DNA of 64,000 bases from JAAURB01 sp049649525 (GCA_049649525.1 JBARZE010000049.1:1-64000), one strand, 5' to 3'. Shown: positions 27,147-37,801, numbered from the stretch's first letter. Notes: generated by a model from the sequence alone, not told the origin. Program-made: numbers and translations.

Positions 27147-27614
27147 TCAAGTTAGTCTTGTGTGACCTGCTAGATAATCTTCGATTTGACGCTTGTAATC
27201 ATAACTGAGGCTGTCCATTGGCAAAGCGTTGGTCGGAAAAGCTTTAACTTCACTAATTTCTAAGGTATCTTGAGGTTGTAATATTCCCTCAACATCTGCT
27301 TCTACTAAAACACAGATTGAATGTAATCTCGGATCGCGGTCGGGTTCAGAATAAACCCCGATTAAACGACGAATGTTAATCAACTCTAACCCCGTTTCTT
27401 CAGCCAATTCTCGACGAATTGTAGTGGGAATTGTTTCACCCCAGTCTACCATTCCACCCGGTAAAGCCCACTTACCATTATCTTGTCGTCGAACGAGTAC
27501 AATTTCACCATTTGGCAAAATAGGGACGACACTGGCACCTGTGACCGGGTGACGAAAAATAATCCCTAATACGGTTTGTACGAACTGTTTTAATCGTTGG
27601 CTAGATTGAGTCAA
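27147..27614 (-). CDS. NUDIX hydrolase
   Basis: 155 residues with a perfect NUDIX box GGMVDWGETIPTTIRREL followed by AEETGLEL (Gx5Ex7REUxEExGU, about residues 49-71). The general fold resembles ADP-ribose or nucleoside diphosphate pyrophosphatases; the substrate cannot be read. It lies 30 bp downstream of prxQ on the same strand and probably shares its transcript. Confidence 0.88.
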   Translation of the reverse strand: MTQSSQRLKQFVQTVLGIIFRHPVTGASVVPILPNGEIVLVRRQDNGKWALPGGMVDWGETIPTTIRRELAEETGLELINIRRLIGVYSEPDRDPRLHSICVLVEADVEGILQPQDTLEISEVKAFPTNALPMDSLSYDYKRQIEDYLAGHTRLT

Positions 27615-27644
27615 AATTCAGTCCCCTTATGATGAATGATGATT

Positions 27645-28103
27645 TTAGCTTAATTCTTTCAAAATCTCAGCCGCGTGAGTACTGGGTTTGACCTGAAGGT
27701 AAATTTGCTCGATATAGCCTGCTGGGTTAATGATAAAAGTATGATGGTAGATTCCCATAAATTCTCGGCCCATAAATTTCTTCGAGCCATAACTGCCATA
27801 AGCTCTGGCGACTTTGCCATTCTCATCACATAATAGGCGAAACGGCAGTTGATATTGAGTCGCAAATTGAGTGTGTGATTCGGCATCATCAGCACTAATT
27901 CCTAAAATGATCAGATCCAGAGCCCGGTATTTTGGGTAAAGATCGCGAAATCCGCAAGCTTCTGTTGTACAACTGGGGGTATGATCGCGAGGATAGAAAA
28001 ATATAATGACTCGCTTTCGGTGGAAGTCGCTTAAGCGAACCCAGTTACCGTCTGCATCAGGAAGGACAAATTGAGGAGCTAAATCACCAGGTGCAAGACT
28101 CAT
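27645..28103 (-). CDS. prxQ: peroxiredoxin Q (Bcp)
   Basis: 152-residue thioredoxin-fold peroxiredoxin of the Bcp/PrxQ class. The peroxidatic Cys sits in YPRDHTPSCTTEACGFRD together with a second Cys five residues on, the classic PrxQ arrangement (CxxxxC). It reduces peroxides using thioredoxin. First gene of a likely two-gene unit with the NUDIX hydrolase. Confidence 0.94.
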   Translation of the reverse strand: MSLAPGDLAPQFVLPDADGNWVRLSDFHRKRVIIFFYPRDHTPSCTTEACGFRDLYPKYRALDLIILGISADDAESHTQFATQYQLPFRLLCDENGKVARAYGSYGSKKFMGREFMGIYHHTFIINPAGYIEQIYLQVKPSTHAAEILKELS

Positions 28104-28643
28104 AGTTAATGACTTAATAGCGGAAAAAATTAAAAGAAAAGATGGGTTATTATTATAAGCTAAACTTAGTCTTTCTTAGAACAGTTTGACAAATATTATC
28201 TAAGATTAAAACACATGAACAATCATGATAATATTTTGGGGTTTACAGAACTTGTTCAGTTTTTTGGGGTTTAATGATTTTGATTCGTTGAGAGATATAA
28301 TTATTTAGTTAAATTTTAGCACTTTACTGCGATCGATGAGAGAGTTTTGACTATTTTCAATCACCTCAATTCAATTTCAGAATCCGATCTAATTATATAA
28401 GTTCGCTTAGAATAATTATAGTATAGCAAACAATCTAAGTTGTAAAAAATATCTCATTGTAAAAGGCAACACTTGCGACATAACAAGATGACAGATGAGC
28501 TAAGCTAGCAATTTAAGAGTTAGTGATAAGATTCTCAGACAAGATATTGTTGAAAATCAATAATCAACCTAGATTTTATTTTTTTGAATCAGTCCGCTAA
28601 GATAGAAAATCAAGAGTACATCTAGTATCAAGGGCCGGATTTT
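28104..28643. promoter_or_regulatory. divergent spacer between prxQ and mutS
   Basis: 540 bp AT-rich region containing both promoters. It has a short duplicated TTTTGGGGTTTA (around 28233 and 28260) and one GCGATCGA site. No coding remnant or RNA gene recognised. Confidence 0.4.
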
Positions 28644-31265
28644 ATGACTGTTCCATCCCGTGCATCTTCTCAACCTCAGGAATTACCCCCAAATGCAGAT
28701 TACCAACAACTAGACTGCAGTAAGTTATCGGAGATGATGCAGCGTTATGTTGAGGTGAAACAACAATATCCCCATACCTTACTATTCTTCCGCGTGGGTG
28801 ATTTTTTTGAATGCTTTTTTGAGGATGCTGTGATTATTGCACGGGAACTGGAATTAGTACAAACGACGAAACATGGTGGTAAAGAAATTGGTCGAGTACC
28901 CATGACAGGAGTCCCTCACCATGCTGTTGAGAAATATAGTACAATTTTACTTGAAAAAGGTTACGCTGTTAGCATTTGCGATCAAGTCGAAGATGCAGCG
29001 ATCGCAGCCAAAGAACGGCGACAAGTCAAGCGAGAAATTACCCGAATTTTAACGCCTGGAACCCTGACTGATGATGGGATGCTGAAGGGTCGTCAAAACA
29101 ATTATTTAGCGGCAGTTGTGATTGCAAGTGACCATTGGGGATTGGCTTATGCTGATATTTCAACCGGAGAATTTTGGGCAACTCAGTCTCAAGGGTTAGA
29201 ACAATTAACGCAAGAATTAATGCGGTTAAATCCTTCTGAAATATTAGTGCCCACGAATGCGCCTGATTTAAAAAAAATATTACGTCCGGGAGAAAAAAGT
29301 GAGGCACTCCCAGATTGTTTGCCAACCTGTTTTTGCTATTCATTACGTTCTCAAAAACCTTTTAACTTAGAAGAAGCTAAATCCCAACTATTACAAGAAT
29401 TTTACCTCCGTTCTTTAGAAGGAATTGGATGTGAAAAATTACCTTTAGCGGTACGTTCAGCCGGGGGATTATTAGATTATTTAGAAGAAACTCAAAAAGA
29501 TAATCCGGTTCCCCTCCGACAATTACGAACTTATTCTCTGTCAGATTATTTAGTTTTAGATTATCAAAGCCGTCGCAACTTAGAAATTACTCAAACCGTT
29601 CGAGATGGAACATTACAAGGTTCTTTGTTATGGGCAATTGATCAAACATCAACCGCAATGGGTGGACGGGCATTACGCCGCTGGTTATTACAACCTTTAT
29701 TGAATCTTAAAGGCATTCATGCTCGGCATCAAACGATTCAAGAATTAATTGAAAAAAGTGAATTACGGCAAGATATTAAAACAACGCTTAAACAAATTTA
29801 TGATATTGAACGGTTGGCCGGACGGGCGGGTAAAGGTACAGCAAATGCCAGAGATTTAGTGCATTTATCGGAGTCTTTAAAGAAGTTATCAAATTTATCT
29901 GAACTGGCACTACAAGGCAATTCACCGTATTTAAAAGCATTACAAAAATTACCTTCAGAATTTAAATTAATCGCCACAAAAATAGCTGATTATTTAGTCG
30001 AAGAACCCCCCCAACACTTAAAAGAAGGAGGGCTGATTCAACCCGGTGTTAATTCTCAGTTAGATGAGATGCAGCGTTTAGCAAAAGATGATCAAGAATG
30101 GTTAGCAAATTTAGAAGTATTAGAACGAGAACGCACCGGAATTCCGACTTTAAAAGTAGGGTTTAATAAAGCGTTTGGTTATTATATTAGTATTACTCGG
30201 GCGAAGTCAGATTTAGCGCCGGATGATTATATTCGTAAGCAAACTTTAACCAATGAAGAACGCTATATTACTCCAGAATTAAAAGAACGAGAAGCACGAA
30301 TTTTAACGGCAAAAGAAGATTTAAATCAATTAGAATATGAACTGTTTGTGCGGTTACGGACTGAAGTGGGGGAGAAGGCGGAACTGATTCGGAATATCTC
30401 TCAGGCAGTGGCTGCCATTGATGTATTACTCGGACTTGCAGAAGTTGCAATTCATCAAAATTATTGCTGTCCAGAAATTGTAGAAACTCGCGAATTACAA
30501 ATCATTGAAGGACGACATCCTGTGGTTGAACAATCTTTACCGCCGGGATTTTTTGTCCCCAATACCGCGAAATTAGGACGTTTAAAAGCTATCAATTCTG
30601 AGCCAGATTTAATTATTTTAACTGGCCCTAATGCTAGTGGAAAAAGCTGTTATTTACGGCAAATTGGGTTAATTCAACTGATGGCACAAATTGGTAGTTT
30701 TATTCCGGCAACGGCGGCAAAGTTGGGAATTTGCGATCGCATTTTTACCCGTGTTGGGGCAGTTGATGATTTGGCGACTGGGCAATCAACCTTTATGGTA
30801 GAAATGAATGAAACAGCAAATATATTAAATCATGCAACGGAAAAGTCTTTAGTTTTACTCGATGAAATTGGCAGAGGAACGGCCACTTTTGATGGTTTAT
30901 CTATTGCTTGGGCAGTTTCCGAATATCTAGCGACAGAAATCCGTTCTCGGACTATTTTTGCCACTCACTATCATGAACTGAATGAATTAGCGTCTATTTT
31001 AGATAATGTTAAAAACTATCAAGTAACGGTGAAAGAATTACCGGATAAAATTATCTTTTTGCATCAAGTCCAACCGGGCGGCGCTGATAAATCTTATGGC
31101 ATAGAAGCGGGACGTTTAGCGGGTTTACCGGATACTGTTATTTCTCGGGCAAAACAAGTGATGGGACAAATTGAACAGCATAGTAAAATTGCGATGGGGT
31201 TGCGCGAAGGCATCCAAGAAGCAGAGTCTAATCAGACCTCAATTGAACAATTAGATGTTTTTTAA
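28644..31265 (+). CDS. mutS: DNA mismatch repair protein MutS
   Basis: 873 residues, full length. The mismatch-reading domain has the Phe-x-Glu loop context (FFRVGDFFECFFEDA, about residue 50), the core and clamp domains follow, and the ATPase has Walker A GPNASGKSCYLRQ (about 655), Walker B LVLLDEIGRGTATFDG and the switch ATHYHELNEL. Domain order is MutS1. No mutL lies in the window. It is monocistronic, with a 540 bp upstream spacer. Confidence 0.96.
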   Translation: MTVPSRASSQPQELPPNADYQQLDCSKLSEMMQRYVEVKQQYPHTLLFFRVGDFFECFFEDAVIIARELELVQTTKHGGKEIGRVPMTGVPHHAVEKYSTILLEKGYAVSICDQVEDAAIAAKERRQVKREITRILTPGTLTDDGMLKGRQNNYLAAVVIASDHWGLAYADISTGEFWATQSQGLEQLTQELMRLNPSEILVPTNAPDLKKILRPGEKSEALPDCLPTCFCYSLRSQKPFNLEEAKSQLLQEFYLRSLEGIGCEKLPLAVRSAGGLLDYLEETQKDNPVPLRQLRTYSLSDYLVLDYQSRRNLEITQTVRDGTLQGSLLWAIDQTSTAMGGRALRRWLLQPLLNLKGIHARHQTIQELIEKSELRQDIKTTLKQIYDIERLAGRAGKGTANARDLVHLSESLKKLSNLSELALQGNSPYLKALQKLPSEFKLIATKIADYLVEEPPQHLKEGGLIQPGVNSQLDEMQRLAKDDQEWLANLEVLERERTGIPTLKVGFNKAFGYYISITRAKSDLAPDDYIRKQTLTNEERYITPELKEREARILTAKEDLNQLEYELFVRLRTEVGEKAELIRNISQAVAAIDVLLGLAEVAIHQNYCCPEIVETRELQIIEGRHPVVEQSLPPGFFVPNTAKLGRLKAINSEPDLIILTGPNASGKSCYLRQIGLIQLMAQIGSFIPATAAKLGICDRIFTRVGAVDDLATGQSTFMVEMNETANILNHATEKSLVLLDEIGRGTATFDGLSIAWAVSEYLATEIRSRTIFATHYHELNELASILDNVKNYQVTVKELPDKIIFLHQVQPGGADKSYGIEAGRLAGLPDTVISRAKQVMGQIEQHSKIAMGLREGIQEAESNQTSIEQLDVF

Positions 31266-31577
31266 TATGATTTTAGGTTGAACTTTCATTCACTAAACGT
31301 GAGGCACTTGCAACCTCACCAACCTATTACCTCACCAACCTATTACCTCACCCTAACCCTCTCACCTCTCATGAGAGGGAAATTGTGTCCTAAAAGGGCT
31401 ATTGTTTAAGGTCGAGGGGCTTATACATCTTTGAGAAACGATAAAAACTAGAATTTTAAAGTCTCTCTCTTTTTAGGGGAGAGGTTGCGGTGCGACCCTG
31501 CTGCTTTTCAAGCAGCTAAGGAACGCGCACCTTAGCGTTAGCCATGCGCGCAAGCGCTATAGACAGGAGAGGGGTTA
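31266..31577. repeat. repeat-bearing spacer after mutS
   Basis: The 16-bp unit ACCTCACCAACCTATT is tandemly repeated (31317-31350), followed by a CTCACCCTAACCCTCTCACC motif and a short CTCATGAGAG palindrome. Further on, 31500-31562 carries a GCGCACCTTAGCGTTAGCC-type element of the kind dispersed in cyanobacterial genomes, plus a small AGCAG(C)/GCTGC hairpin. No gene. Confidence 0.6.
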
Positions 31578-33032
31578 TTATTCCGAGGTTGAACTTTCGT
31601 TCACTAAAAATTGTCGCTGTTGAGATTCTATTCGATTAGCTTCATATAACGTTTCGGCAATTTCAACTAAGTTTAAAACCGCGTGACCCTGATAACCCTC
31701 TTTCCCTAACTTTTCCATTACATTATTACCATGATCAATTAAAACCACAATATCTTTGACTTTTAATCCCACAGATTCTAATTTACCTGCACCTTTAATG
31801 ACGCTACTTCCTGTAATTAAAATATCATCAACAACAACAATCGTTTCACCGGGTTGAAAATGCCCCTCAATTAATCGTCCTGTCCCGTGTTGTTTCGCTT
31901 CTTTTCTGGGGAAAATCATCGGTTTTTCTAGTTTTAAAGCCAATCCTGTGGCAGTGGGTAAAGAACCATAAGGAATACCCGCAATTCGATCAAACGTTAA
32001 TTGTTTTAAAATCTTTGTATAAGCTTCAACAATTTGATGGAAAATTTGAGGGATAGAAATAATTCGCCGCAAGTCAATATAATAAGGAAAAGTTTCCCCT
32101 GATGCTTGGACATGATCCCCAAAAATAATACAGCCAATATCATAAAGTTGTAGAATCAAATCTCGATGGGGTTGAGGTTTAATAAAGCAAATATTCGGTA
32201 ACCATAAGTCACAGGTGGCACCCGTTTTTATCAGTTGTTGACGATGTTGATTAACCCTATTGCGAAAGTCTTTAACTGTAGCGTTTATCTGTTTTTCTAA
32301 TAACATTTGCGGCGGCAGCGGAACAATTAAACCGGAAGCCGTTTGATCGAGTCCACTACTCAAAATTTGACTGAGATCCGCATCATCCATTAAATCATTT
32401 TCTTCTGCAATATCCCCTTCTAATAATATCCAACGTTCCGGCGCAGTTTGACGAATTCTGGCTAATATATCCGGCATCAACCCGGCTTGTAAACCTAACT
32501 GTTCTGGTGTTCCCCAAATTTGTGTTTCTTGAACTAATTTAAGGTACAATGGATATTGATAATTAGGATATTCTTGTAAAAATGTGGCGGAAGGATTGGC
32601 AGTGGCACAAAGGATAAAAACCGCTTTCCCCGGATACAATAAGAAAGGATTGACTAAATCTCTGCCAGCATAGGGTGAAACGGTACAAGCATCAAATTGT
32701 AAGTCTTGAAAGATGAATTCAGCAAACAGACTACTGGTATTTAAATCACTGTATTTAATATCGGCAATTGTGGGAATATAATCCGGAATTAATCTAAGGA
32801 TTTCCTTTAATAATTCCCAACCATTCGCACCACCGATCTGATAAAATCCGAGAGGAATTTTGTAAGCACAAACTAAATTAGCGGTTGCTGAAATAATTCG
32901 TTCTAACTGTTCTCGCCACTGATGAAAAGATGGCTGAGTCGAAGATTGTAACTCTGGTGTGGGGCCGAGAGAAACAGATAATAGACTTTGATTTTGTTCA
33001 GTTGCGGCTAACAGTTTATCTGAAAAAGTCAT
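31578..33032 (-). CDS. pyrFE: fused orotidine-5'-phosphate decarboxylase / orotate phosphoribosyltransferase
   Basis: 484 residues. The N-terminal half (about 1-280) is an OMP decarboxylase of the PyrF-2 type: TIADIKYSDLN with the catalytic Asp-Lys-Asp pattern, then ACTVSPYAGRD. The C-terminal half (about 290-475) is orotate PRTase with the PRPP loop TIVVVDDILITGSSV and RKEAKQHGTG. This covers the last two steps of UMP synthesis in one chain, in the opposite domain order to animal UMP synthase, as known in cyanobacteria. It lies 24 bp downstream of lysC and may share its transcript. Confidence 0.9.
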   Translation of the reverse strand: MTFSDKLLAATEQNQSLLSVSLGPTPELQSSTQPSFHQWREQLERIISATANLVCAYKIPLGFYQIGGANGWELLKEILRLIPDYIPTIADIKYSDLNTSSLFAEFIFQDLQFDACTVSPYAGRDLVNPFLLYPGKAVFILCATANPSATFLQEYPNYQYPLYLKLVQETQIWGTPEQLGLQAGLMPDILARIRQTAPERWILLEGDIAEENDLMDDADLSQILSSGLDQTASGLIVPLPPQMLLEKQINATVKDFRNRVNQHRQQLIKTGATCDLWLPNICFIKPQPHRDLILQLYDIGCIIFGDHVQASGETFPYYIDLRRIISIPQIFHQIVEAYTKILKQLTFDRIAGIPYGSLPTATGLALKLEKPMIFPRKEAKQHGTGRLIEGHFQPGETIVVVDDILITGSSVIKGAGKLESVGLKVKDIVVLIDHGNNVMEKLGKEGYQGHAVLNLVEIAETLYEANRIESQQRQFLVNESSTSE

Positions 33033-33056
33033 AAATAAATGACAAATAAATAATGA

Positions 33057-34877
33057 TTAATTCACAGTAACAGGTTGAGGAACAATTGTAGTGCGATCGC
33101 CGGATAAACCGAAAGCAGCATGAATGGTTTGTAAGGCTTTTATCCCTTGTTCTTCATCGACAACGCAGCTAATTTTAATCTCGGAAGTGGCGATCATGGA
33201 GATATTAATGCTTTCAGCGGCTAAAGCAGCGAACATTTTGGCAGCGACACCGGGATGATCGATCATACCCGATCCGACGACACTAACTTTAGCAATTGCT
33301 TGGTTCATCACAATTTCACCACACCCTAATTCCGGGGCAATTTGATTTAATAATTGATACACTTCATCCGCATCAGCTTGGCAAACCGTAAAGGCAATAT
33401 CGCGGGTTAATTGTTGATTAATTTGATGACAGCGTTTAGATTGAATAATCATATCGACGCTAACATTATGATCGGCCAATAATGAGAACAGTTTCGCCGC
33501 CATTCCCGGCCGATGGGGGATATGACGAATGGCAAACCGGGCTTGATTGCGATCCAAGGCCACACCCCTAACGGGTGGTAAATTATGGCTAGTTTCGGCT
33601 GTGGTTTTTTGAGGTTTCAAATTCACTTCAAACGCTTCAGCCAGGGCAGCCACGGCGCGTTCACAATCTGTTGCGGCGATCACACAACTGACTTTAACTT
33701 CTGAAGTCGATATCATTTGTAGATTTATCCCGGCGGAGGCTAAAGTTGTAAACATTTGGGCGGCGACTTTCGGACGACCAATCATTCCGGCCCCGACGAT
33801 ACTAACTTTAGCAATAGGGGCATCATCTCCTTTAACTTCTGGTTCTTCTGTGAGTTGAGTATATCCTTTTGTTAACGTCGGTAAAATAGCATCGGCGACC
33901 GCGATGGCTTGATTAAAACAGTTTTGACCGACTGTAAAAGTAATATCATTGGTATTGCCTTCATGAATCGATTGAATAATTAAATCAACGTTTAATTTCT
34001 GTTGAGAAATACCCCCAAATAAACTCGCCGCAATACCGGGACGATCTGGAATTCGTAATAATGAAATTGCCGCTTGATTTTTATCAAATTCAATCCCATC
34101 AACCGGGTGAGACAGTTCTAAATTTTCTAAGGGACGAGGTTGCGGTTGATTAGACGTGACGCGGGTTCCCGGTTCATCACTCCAACTGGAACGCACAACC
34201 AGGGGAATACCATAATTGCGGGCAATTTCCACGGCCCGAGGATGCAGAACTTTTGCGCCTAAACTGGCGAGTTCGAGCATTTCATCACAAGTAATTTCAC
34301 TCATCAACTGGGCATCGGGGACAATTCGCGGATCGGTGGTTAAAATCCCCGGTACATCAGTATAAATTTCGCATTGATCGGCTTGTAGGGCAGCCGCTAA
34401 GGCCACAGCAGACGTATCTGAACCCCCCCGACCAAGGGTTGTAATTTCGAGGGCTTCACGGTTCGTAATCCCCTGGAAACCTGCCACCACAACCACTTTG
34501 CCTTTGTATAGGTGACGTTCGATGCGTTGAGTTGGGATATTGAGAATACGGGCGCGAGTATGTTCAGCTTCAGTCACAATACCGACTTGCGCCCCGGTCA
34601 TCGAAATTGCGGGTTGTCCTAATTCTTGCAGCGCCATACTCATCAGGGCAATAGTGACTTGTTCTCCAGTCGATAGCAACATATCCATTTCGCGGCGGTT
34701 AGGAGTTGTGGAAATTTGTTGCGCCAGTTTCACCAGCCCATCGGTTGACTTACCCATTGCCGAGACGACGACAACCACAGAATGATCTTGGGCCGTTTTC
34801 GCCACTCGTTGGGCAACAGCCTGGATACGTTCAACTGAACCAACCGATGTACCACCGTATTTTTGAACAATCAGCAT
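33057..34877 (-). CDS. lysC: aspartate kinase with four ACT domains
   Basis: 606 residues. The N-terminal kinase domain starts LIVQKYGGTSVGSVERI and has SAMGKSTDGLV and TTLGRGGSDTSAVALAAAL. The C-terminal 340 residues contain two successive pairs of ACT domains (each pair with the DRPGIAASLF or HRPGMAAKLF start and the ISTSEVKVSCVI / IATSEIKISCVV strand). The duplicated ACT pair is typical of cyanobacterial aspartate kinase and implies allosteric control by lysine and threonine. It produces aspartyl phosphate for Lys, Thr and Met synthesis. Confidence 0.95.
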   Translation of the reverse strand: MLIVQKYGGTSVGSVERIQAVAQRVAKTAQDHSVVVVVSAMGKSTDGLVKLAQQISTTPNRREMDMLLSTGEQVTIALMSMALQELGQPAISMTGAQVGIVTEAEHTRARILNIPTQRIERHLYKGKVVVVAGFQGITNREALEITTLGRGGSDTSAVALAAALQADQCEIYTDVPGILTTDPRIVPDAQLMSEITCDEMLELASLGAKVLHPRAVEIARNYGIPLVVRSSWSDEPGTRVTSNQPQPRPLENLELSHPVDGIEFDKNQAAISLLRIPDRPGIAASLFGGISQQKLNVDLIIQSIHEGNTNDITFTVGQNCFNQAIAVADAILPTLTKGYTQLTEEPEVKGDDAPIAKVSIVGAGMIGRPKVAAQMFTTLASAGINLQMISTSEVKVSCVIAATDCERAVAALAEAFEVNLKPQKTTAETSHNLPPVRGVALDRNQARFAIRHIPHRPGMAAKLFSLLADHNVSVDMIIQSKRCHQINQQLTRDIAFTVCQADADEVYQLLNQIAPELGCGEIVMNQAIAKVSVVGSGMIDHPGVAAKMFAALAAESINISMIATSEIKISCVVDEEQGIKALQTIHAAFGLSGDRTTIVPQPVTVN

Positions 34878-35149
34878 AGCAATTTATCACTGAAGAATAT
34901 AGGCAAAAAATAGGACTAATGATTGCAATGAATCATCCTCTACTTATTTTACGGGCTTAAGCTACAAATTTCCTGATATTTTATCCTATGTTAATTACTT
35001 TGGGAAGAAATTATACTGTTATTAAGTCGAATACCCGCAGAGTTCTGTAAAAAGTGTGTTAACCCATATCCGATAATAACCTGGGTAGATAGAATAGATC
35101 AATTATGCTGTAGCTATTGTCAATCACTTTCTTAAAGCTTGAGTTGTTT

Positions 35150-36283
35150 ATGGTTCATTTTAAAGTTGATTTTCAAAATTTTAACTCTTTTGCAGATATT
35201 ACTCTCAGTTTGGCAACGGCTTTATCTCAATTCAATATTCCAGTTTCTTTAGAACCCTGTCAACCTTCTGAAGATCTGCTTAACCTTCTTACTCCAGAAG
35301 AAATTCAACAAATAAAGGGATGGATGAATCAATTTCATAGCGAATTATTTCAAGTCAAATGGTCTCATTATTGGCCGACGGTTAGAAATATTCAATTACA
35401 AGGTTATTGGAATTTTGAACTGTTTGCGATTAATTATCAGTTGACTCAATTGCAACCACCATTTGATGATTGGATACAAAGTCTTTGTGATAGTTCTTCT
35501 CATAAATTAGCCGTCAGTCAATATTGTAAAAATATACTATTACAAGCGGGTTGCGATCAAAGTCAGGTATCTGTTTTACCTTTAGGTTGTAATCCTATTT
35601 TATACAATTATCCCGACCCGAAGCGGTTTTTATTAAGAAATCAACGTCCTAAAATAAGAATATTGCATTTAACTAACTCTTGGGATTTATATCGGTTCGG
35701 AACAGATTTACTCATTCCTATTTTTTGTAAAGAATTTCATCATCATCCTCAAATAGAACTCTTAATAAAAGACGGGGGAAGCAATCAAAATGCGGTGAAT
35801 CAATTAGTAGAAACAACTCAATACAATTTAGGAATTCAGGTGTCAAATATTCATATTGTTAGACGACTACTAAATAGAGAAGATTTAGGGAAGTTATATT
35901 TACTCGCAGATGCCGTTATTGCCCCTTTTCGTGGAGAAGGATTTGCGATTAAATTACTCGATGCTTTTGCTGCTGGTTTACCTGTGGCGATGCCGTTATA
36001 TGGTGGCCCCACAGAATACGGAAACTCAGAGAATTGTTATCCTATTGAATATGATTTAGTTCCGGTTAAATATTGTTATGATACTCAATTTTTTAAACCT
36101 AAAAATAATCCTCATTGGGCAGAACCAAAAATAGATTCTATTCGAGAACAGTTATATCAGATTGTGACAGATCCACAGCGGTTTCATATCGGTCAAAAAG
36201 CCAGGAAAACGGCTGAACTATTTTCTTGGCAAGCAACAGCAGCTAAACTTTCAACAATTATAAGAGAGTTAAGTTTAGCCTAG
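35150..36283 (+). CDS. GT4-like glycosyltransferase
   Basis: About 377 residues from the ATG at 35150 (MVHFKVDF); a TTG at 35117 could extend it by 11. Two Rossmann-like halves. The C-terminal donor site reads RGEGFAIKLLDAFAAGLPVAMPLYGGPTEY (about residues 261-290), with the EGF-x6-E-like motif of retaining GT4 enzymes partly altered (Glu then Leu-Asp). Substrate unknown. It ends immediately before coaX, whose stop codon begins at the next base on the other strand. Confidence 0.75.
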   Translation: MVHFKVDFQNFNSFADITLSLATALSQFNIPVSLEPCQPSEDLLNLLTPEEIQQIKGWMNQFHSELFQVKWSHYWPTVRNIQLQGYWNFELFAINYQLTQLQPPFDDWIQSLCDSSSHKLAVSQYCKNILLQAGCDQSQVSVLPLGCNPILYNYPDPKRFLLRNQRPKIRILHLTNSWDLYRFGTDLLIPIFCKEFHHHPQIELLIKDGGSNQNAVNQLVETTQYNLGIQVSNIHIVRRLLNREDLGKLYLLADAVIAPFRGEGFAIKLLDAFAAGLPVAMPLYGGPTEYGNSENCYPIEYDLVPVKYCYDTQFFKPKNNPHWAEPKIDSIREQLYQIVTDPQRFHIGQKARKTAELFSWQATAAKLSTIIRELSLA

Positions 36284-37015
36284 TCAGTTATGATTTTGAT
36301 TGACTGCTAATAGACCCCAGAAAACAGCTTCTGGTGTTAATATTATTTTTGCTACAATATCCGGAAATTGCGCTTTTAAATAATTGAATAAAATACAGCG
36401 ATCGCCTCCTGTAATCGCAATTGAACTATTGGGAAAATCCTGTAACCAAGCTTCTATAAAATCTCTGATTCCAGCCAATATCGTGTAGGTAATTCCGCTT
36501 TCAATTGCTGATGGTGTTTCTAATGCCCAACGGGATGGAATTTCTGACGGTATTTCTAGATTAGGTAATGCGGCTGTATGCTGAGAAAGGGCAGAAAACT
36601 GTAGTTTTAATCCCGGTAAAATTGCCCCTCCCACGAGATTTTGATCCGCATCAACCCCTGTAAATGTTAAAGCTGTTCCCGCATCAATCACAAAAGCAGG
36701 CCATCCGTATTTTACGCCTATTCCTAATACTGATAATGCCCGATCAATGCCTAAAGTCGGATAAAGATTATTGAGAGATAAATTTTCTAAAGTTATCACT
36801 TTTACATTATTTAAAGATTGCCAAAGCAGGGTTTGTTGAGGAACAACAGAAGCCAGAATAATCGGAATTTGTGGATCGATATCATGTTGTGAGGGATTTA
36901 GATAATCTGTATCCCAATATTTTATTAATGAGTTTTCCTGAAACTTAGCCCAATGTAAGCGAGAATTACCAATGATTAATCCTAGCCATATCTGATTAGG
37001 TTGAGGTAGATACAT
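36284..37015 (-). CDS. coaX: type III pantothenate kinase
   Basis: 243 residues. The phosphate loop IGNSRLHWAKF, the pantothenate-binding YPTLGIDRALSVLG (family: P.S.G.DR) and the second phosphate motif VIDAGTALTFTGVDADQNLVGGAILPG are all present. It phosphorylates pantothenate at the start of CoA synthesis without the P-loop used by type I enzymes. It converges on the glycosyltransferase gene with no gap. Confidence 0.9.
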   Translation of the reverse strand: MYLPQPNQIWLGLIIGNSRLHWAKFQENSLIKYWDTDYLNPSQHDIDPQIPIILASVVPQQTLLWQSLNNVKVITLENLSLNNLYPTLGIDRALSVLGIGVKYGWPAFVIDAGTALTFTGVDADQNLVGGAILPGLKLQFSALSQHTAALPNLEIPSEIPSRWALETPSAIESGITYTILAGIRDFIEAWLQDFPNSSIAITGGDRCILFNYLKAQFPDIVAKIILTPEAVFWGLLAVNQNHN

Positions 37016-37073
37016 TAATTTAAAAGTTGATTCAGTTAATCATTCTTTGATGATATCAAACAGAATTAATTAG

Positions 37074-37498
37074 TTAACTTTTTAGAATAACATAATGACG
37101 ACGGGGACGTAAAATATAACCCTGATTTTCGATCCCGTTGCATCATCCGAGTGACACTGACTCGGGTTGTACCAATAATATCGGCAATTTCTGAATGAGT
37201 CAAACACAAATTAATCCATATTCCGGCTTCTGTAGAATAGCCAAATTTCTTACCAAACCAAACCCCAAAATTTAATAATCCTTGATCCGTTGTTGTATTT
37301 TGTACAATACTATGGAGTTTCTGCGCGTCTTGAATATGCGTTAAAATAGCATCCAGTTGAGACGGCCAAGCCAGTGGCGGAATTAAACTTACCCTCTTCT
37401 GTCCAAGTCATCGTCCGGGCAACACCTGTTTCAATTCTCCATAACGTTTCTGGCTATAAGGGTAAATAGTCATTACGCCTAAAGCTTTGTGTGGTGAA
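37074..37498 (-). pseudogene. decayed Crp/Fnr family regulator gene
   Basis: Recognisable as a transcription factor but broken in at least three ways. From the upstream end: FTTQSFRRNDYLPL, an in-frame TAG, then PETLWRIETGVARTMTWTEEG, the start of a cNMP-like domain. An internal deletion removes most of that domain. The reading frame changes to PPLAWPSQLDAILTHIQ, and continues through the HTH region: GLLNFGVWFGKKFG then LCLTHSEIADIIGTTRVS and VTRMMQR. A frameshift follows, with the tail ENQGYILRPRRHYVIL in another frame. The pattern matches Crp/Fnr helix-turn-helix proteins. No function is expected. Confidence 0.82.
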
Positions 37499-37801
37499 TT
37501 TAGAGGGAAAAATAGCCAGGTTGGAGGAAGTCACAGTAAAGTTACCAGCAAAATCTATTTATAGAATAAAGCGAGTAAGTTAAGGATAGATGTAATACAG
37601 GTTAAATCTCTTCTTAATTGAGATAGGCATTAGCTATGTCTTTTCTATCAAATTAATTCAATAATTTTTTTAGATTAATATTGAGAATCTAAGTCAAGAT
37701 ATTTATTGTAAAAATACGATATATTAGAAGAGTTGATTGACAGTCATCTTGAAGTCAAATCTATATTATTTAGTTTGTTAGCGTTTAATCCTTAAAAGTC
37801 G
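37499..37801. other. AT-rich spacer before EI24 gene
   Basis: About 300 bp of AT-rich sequence between the decayed regulator and the EI24-domain gene, holding the latter's promoter. Nothing else recognised. Confidence 0.4.
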
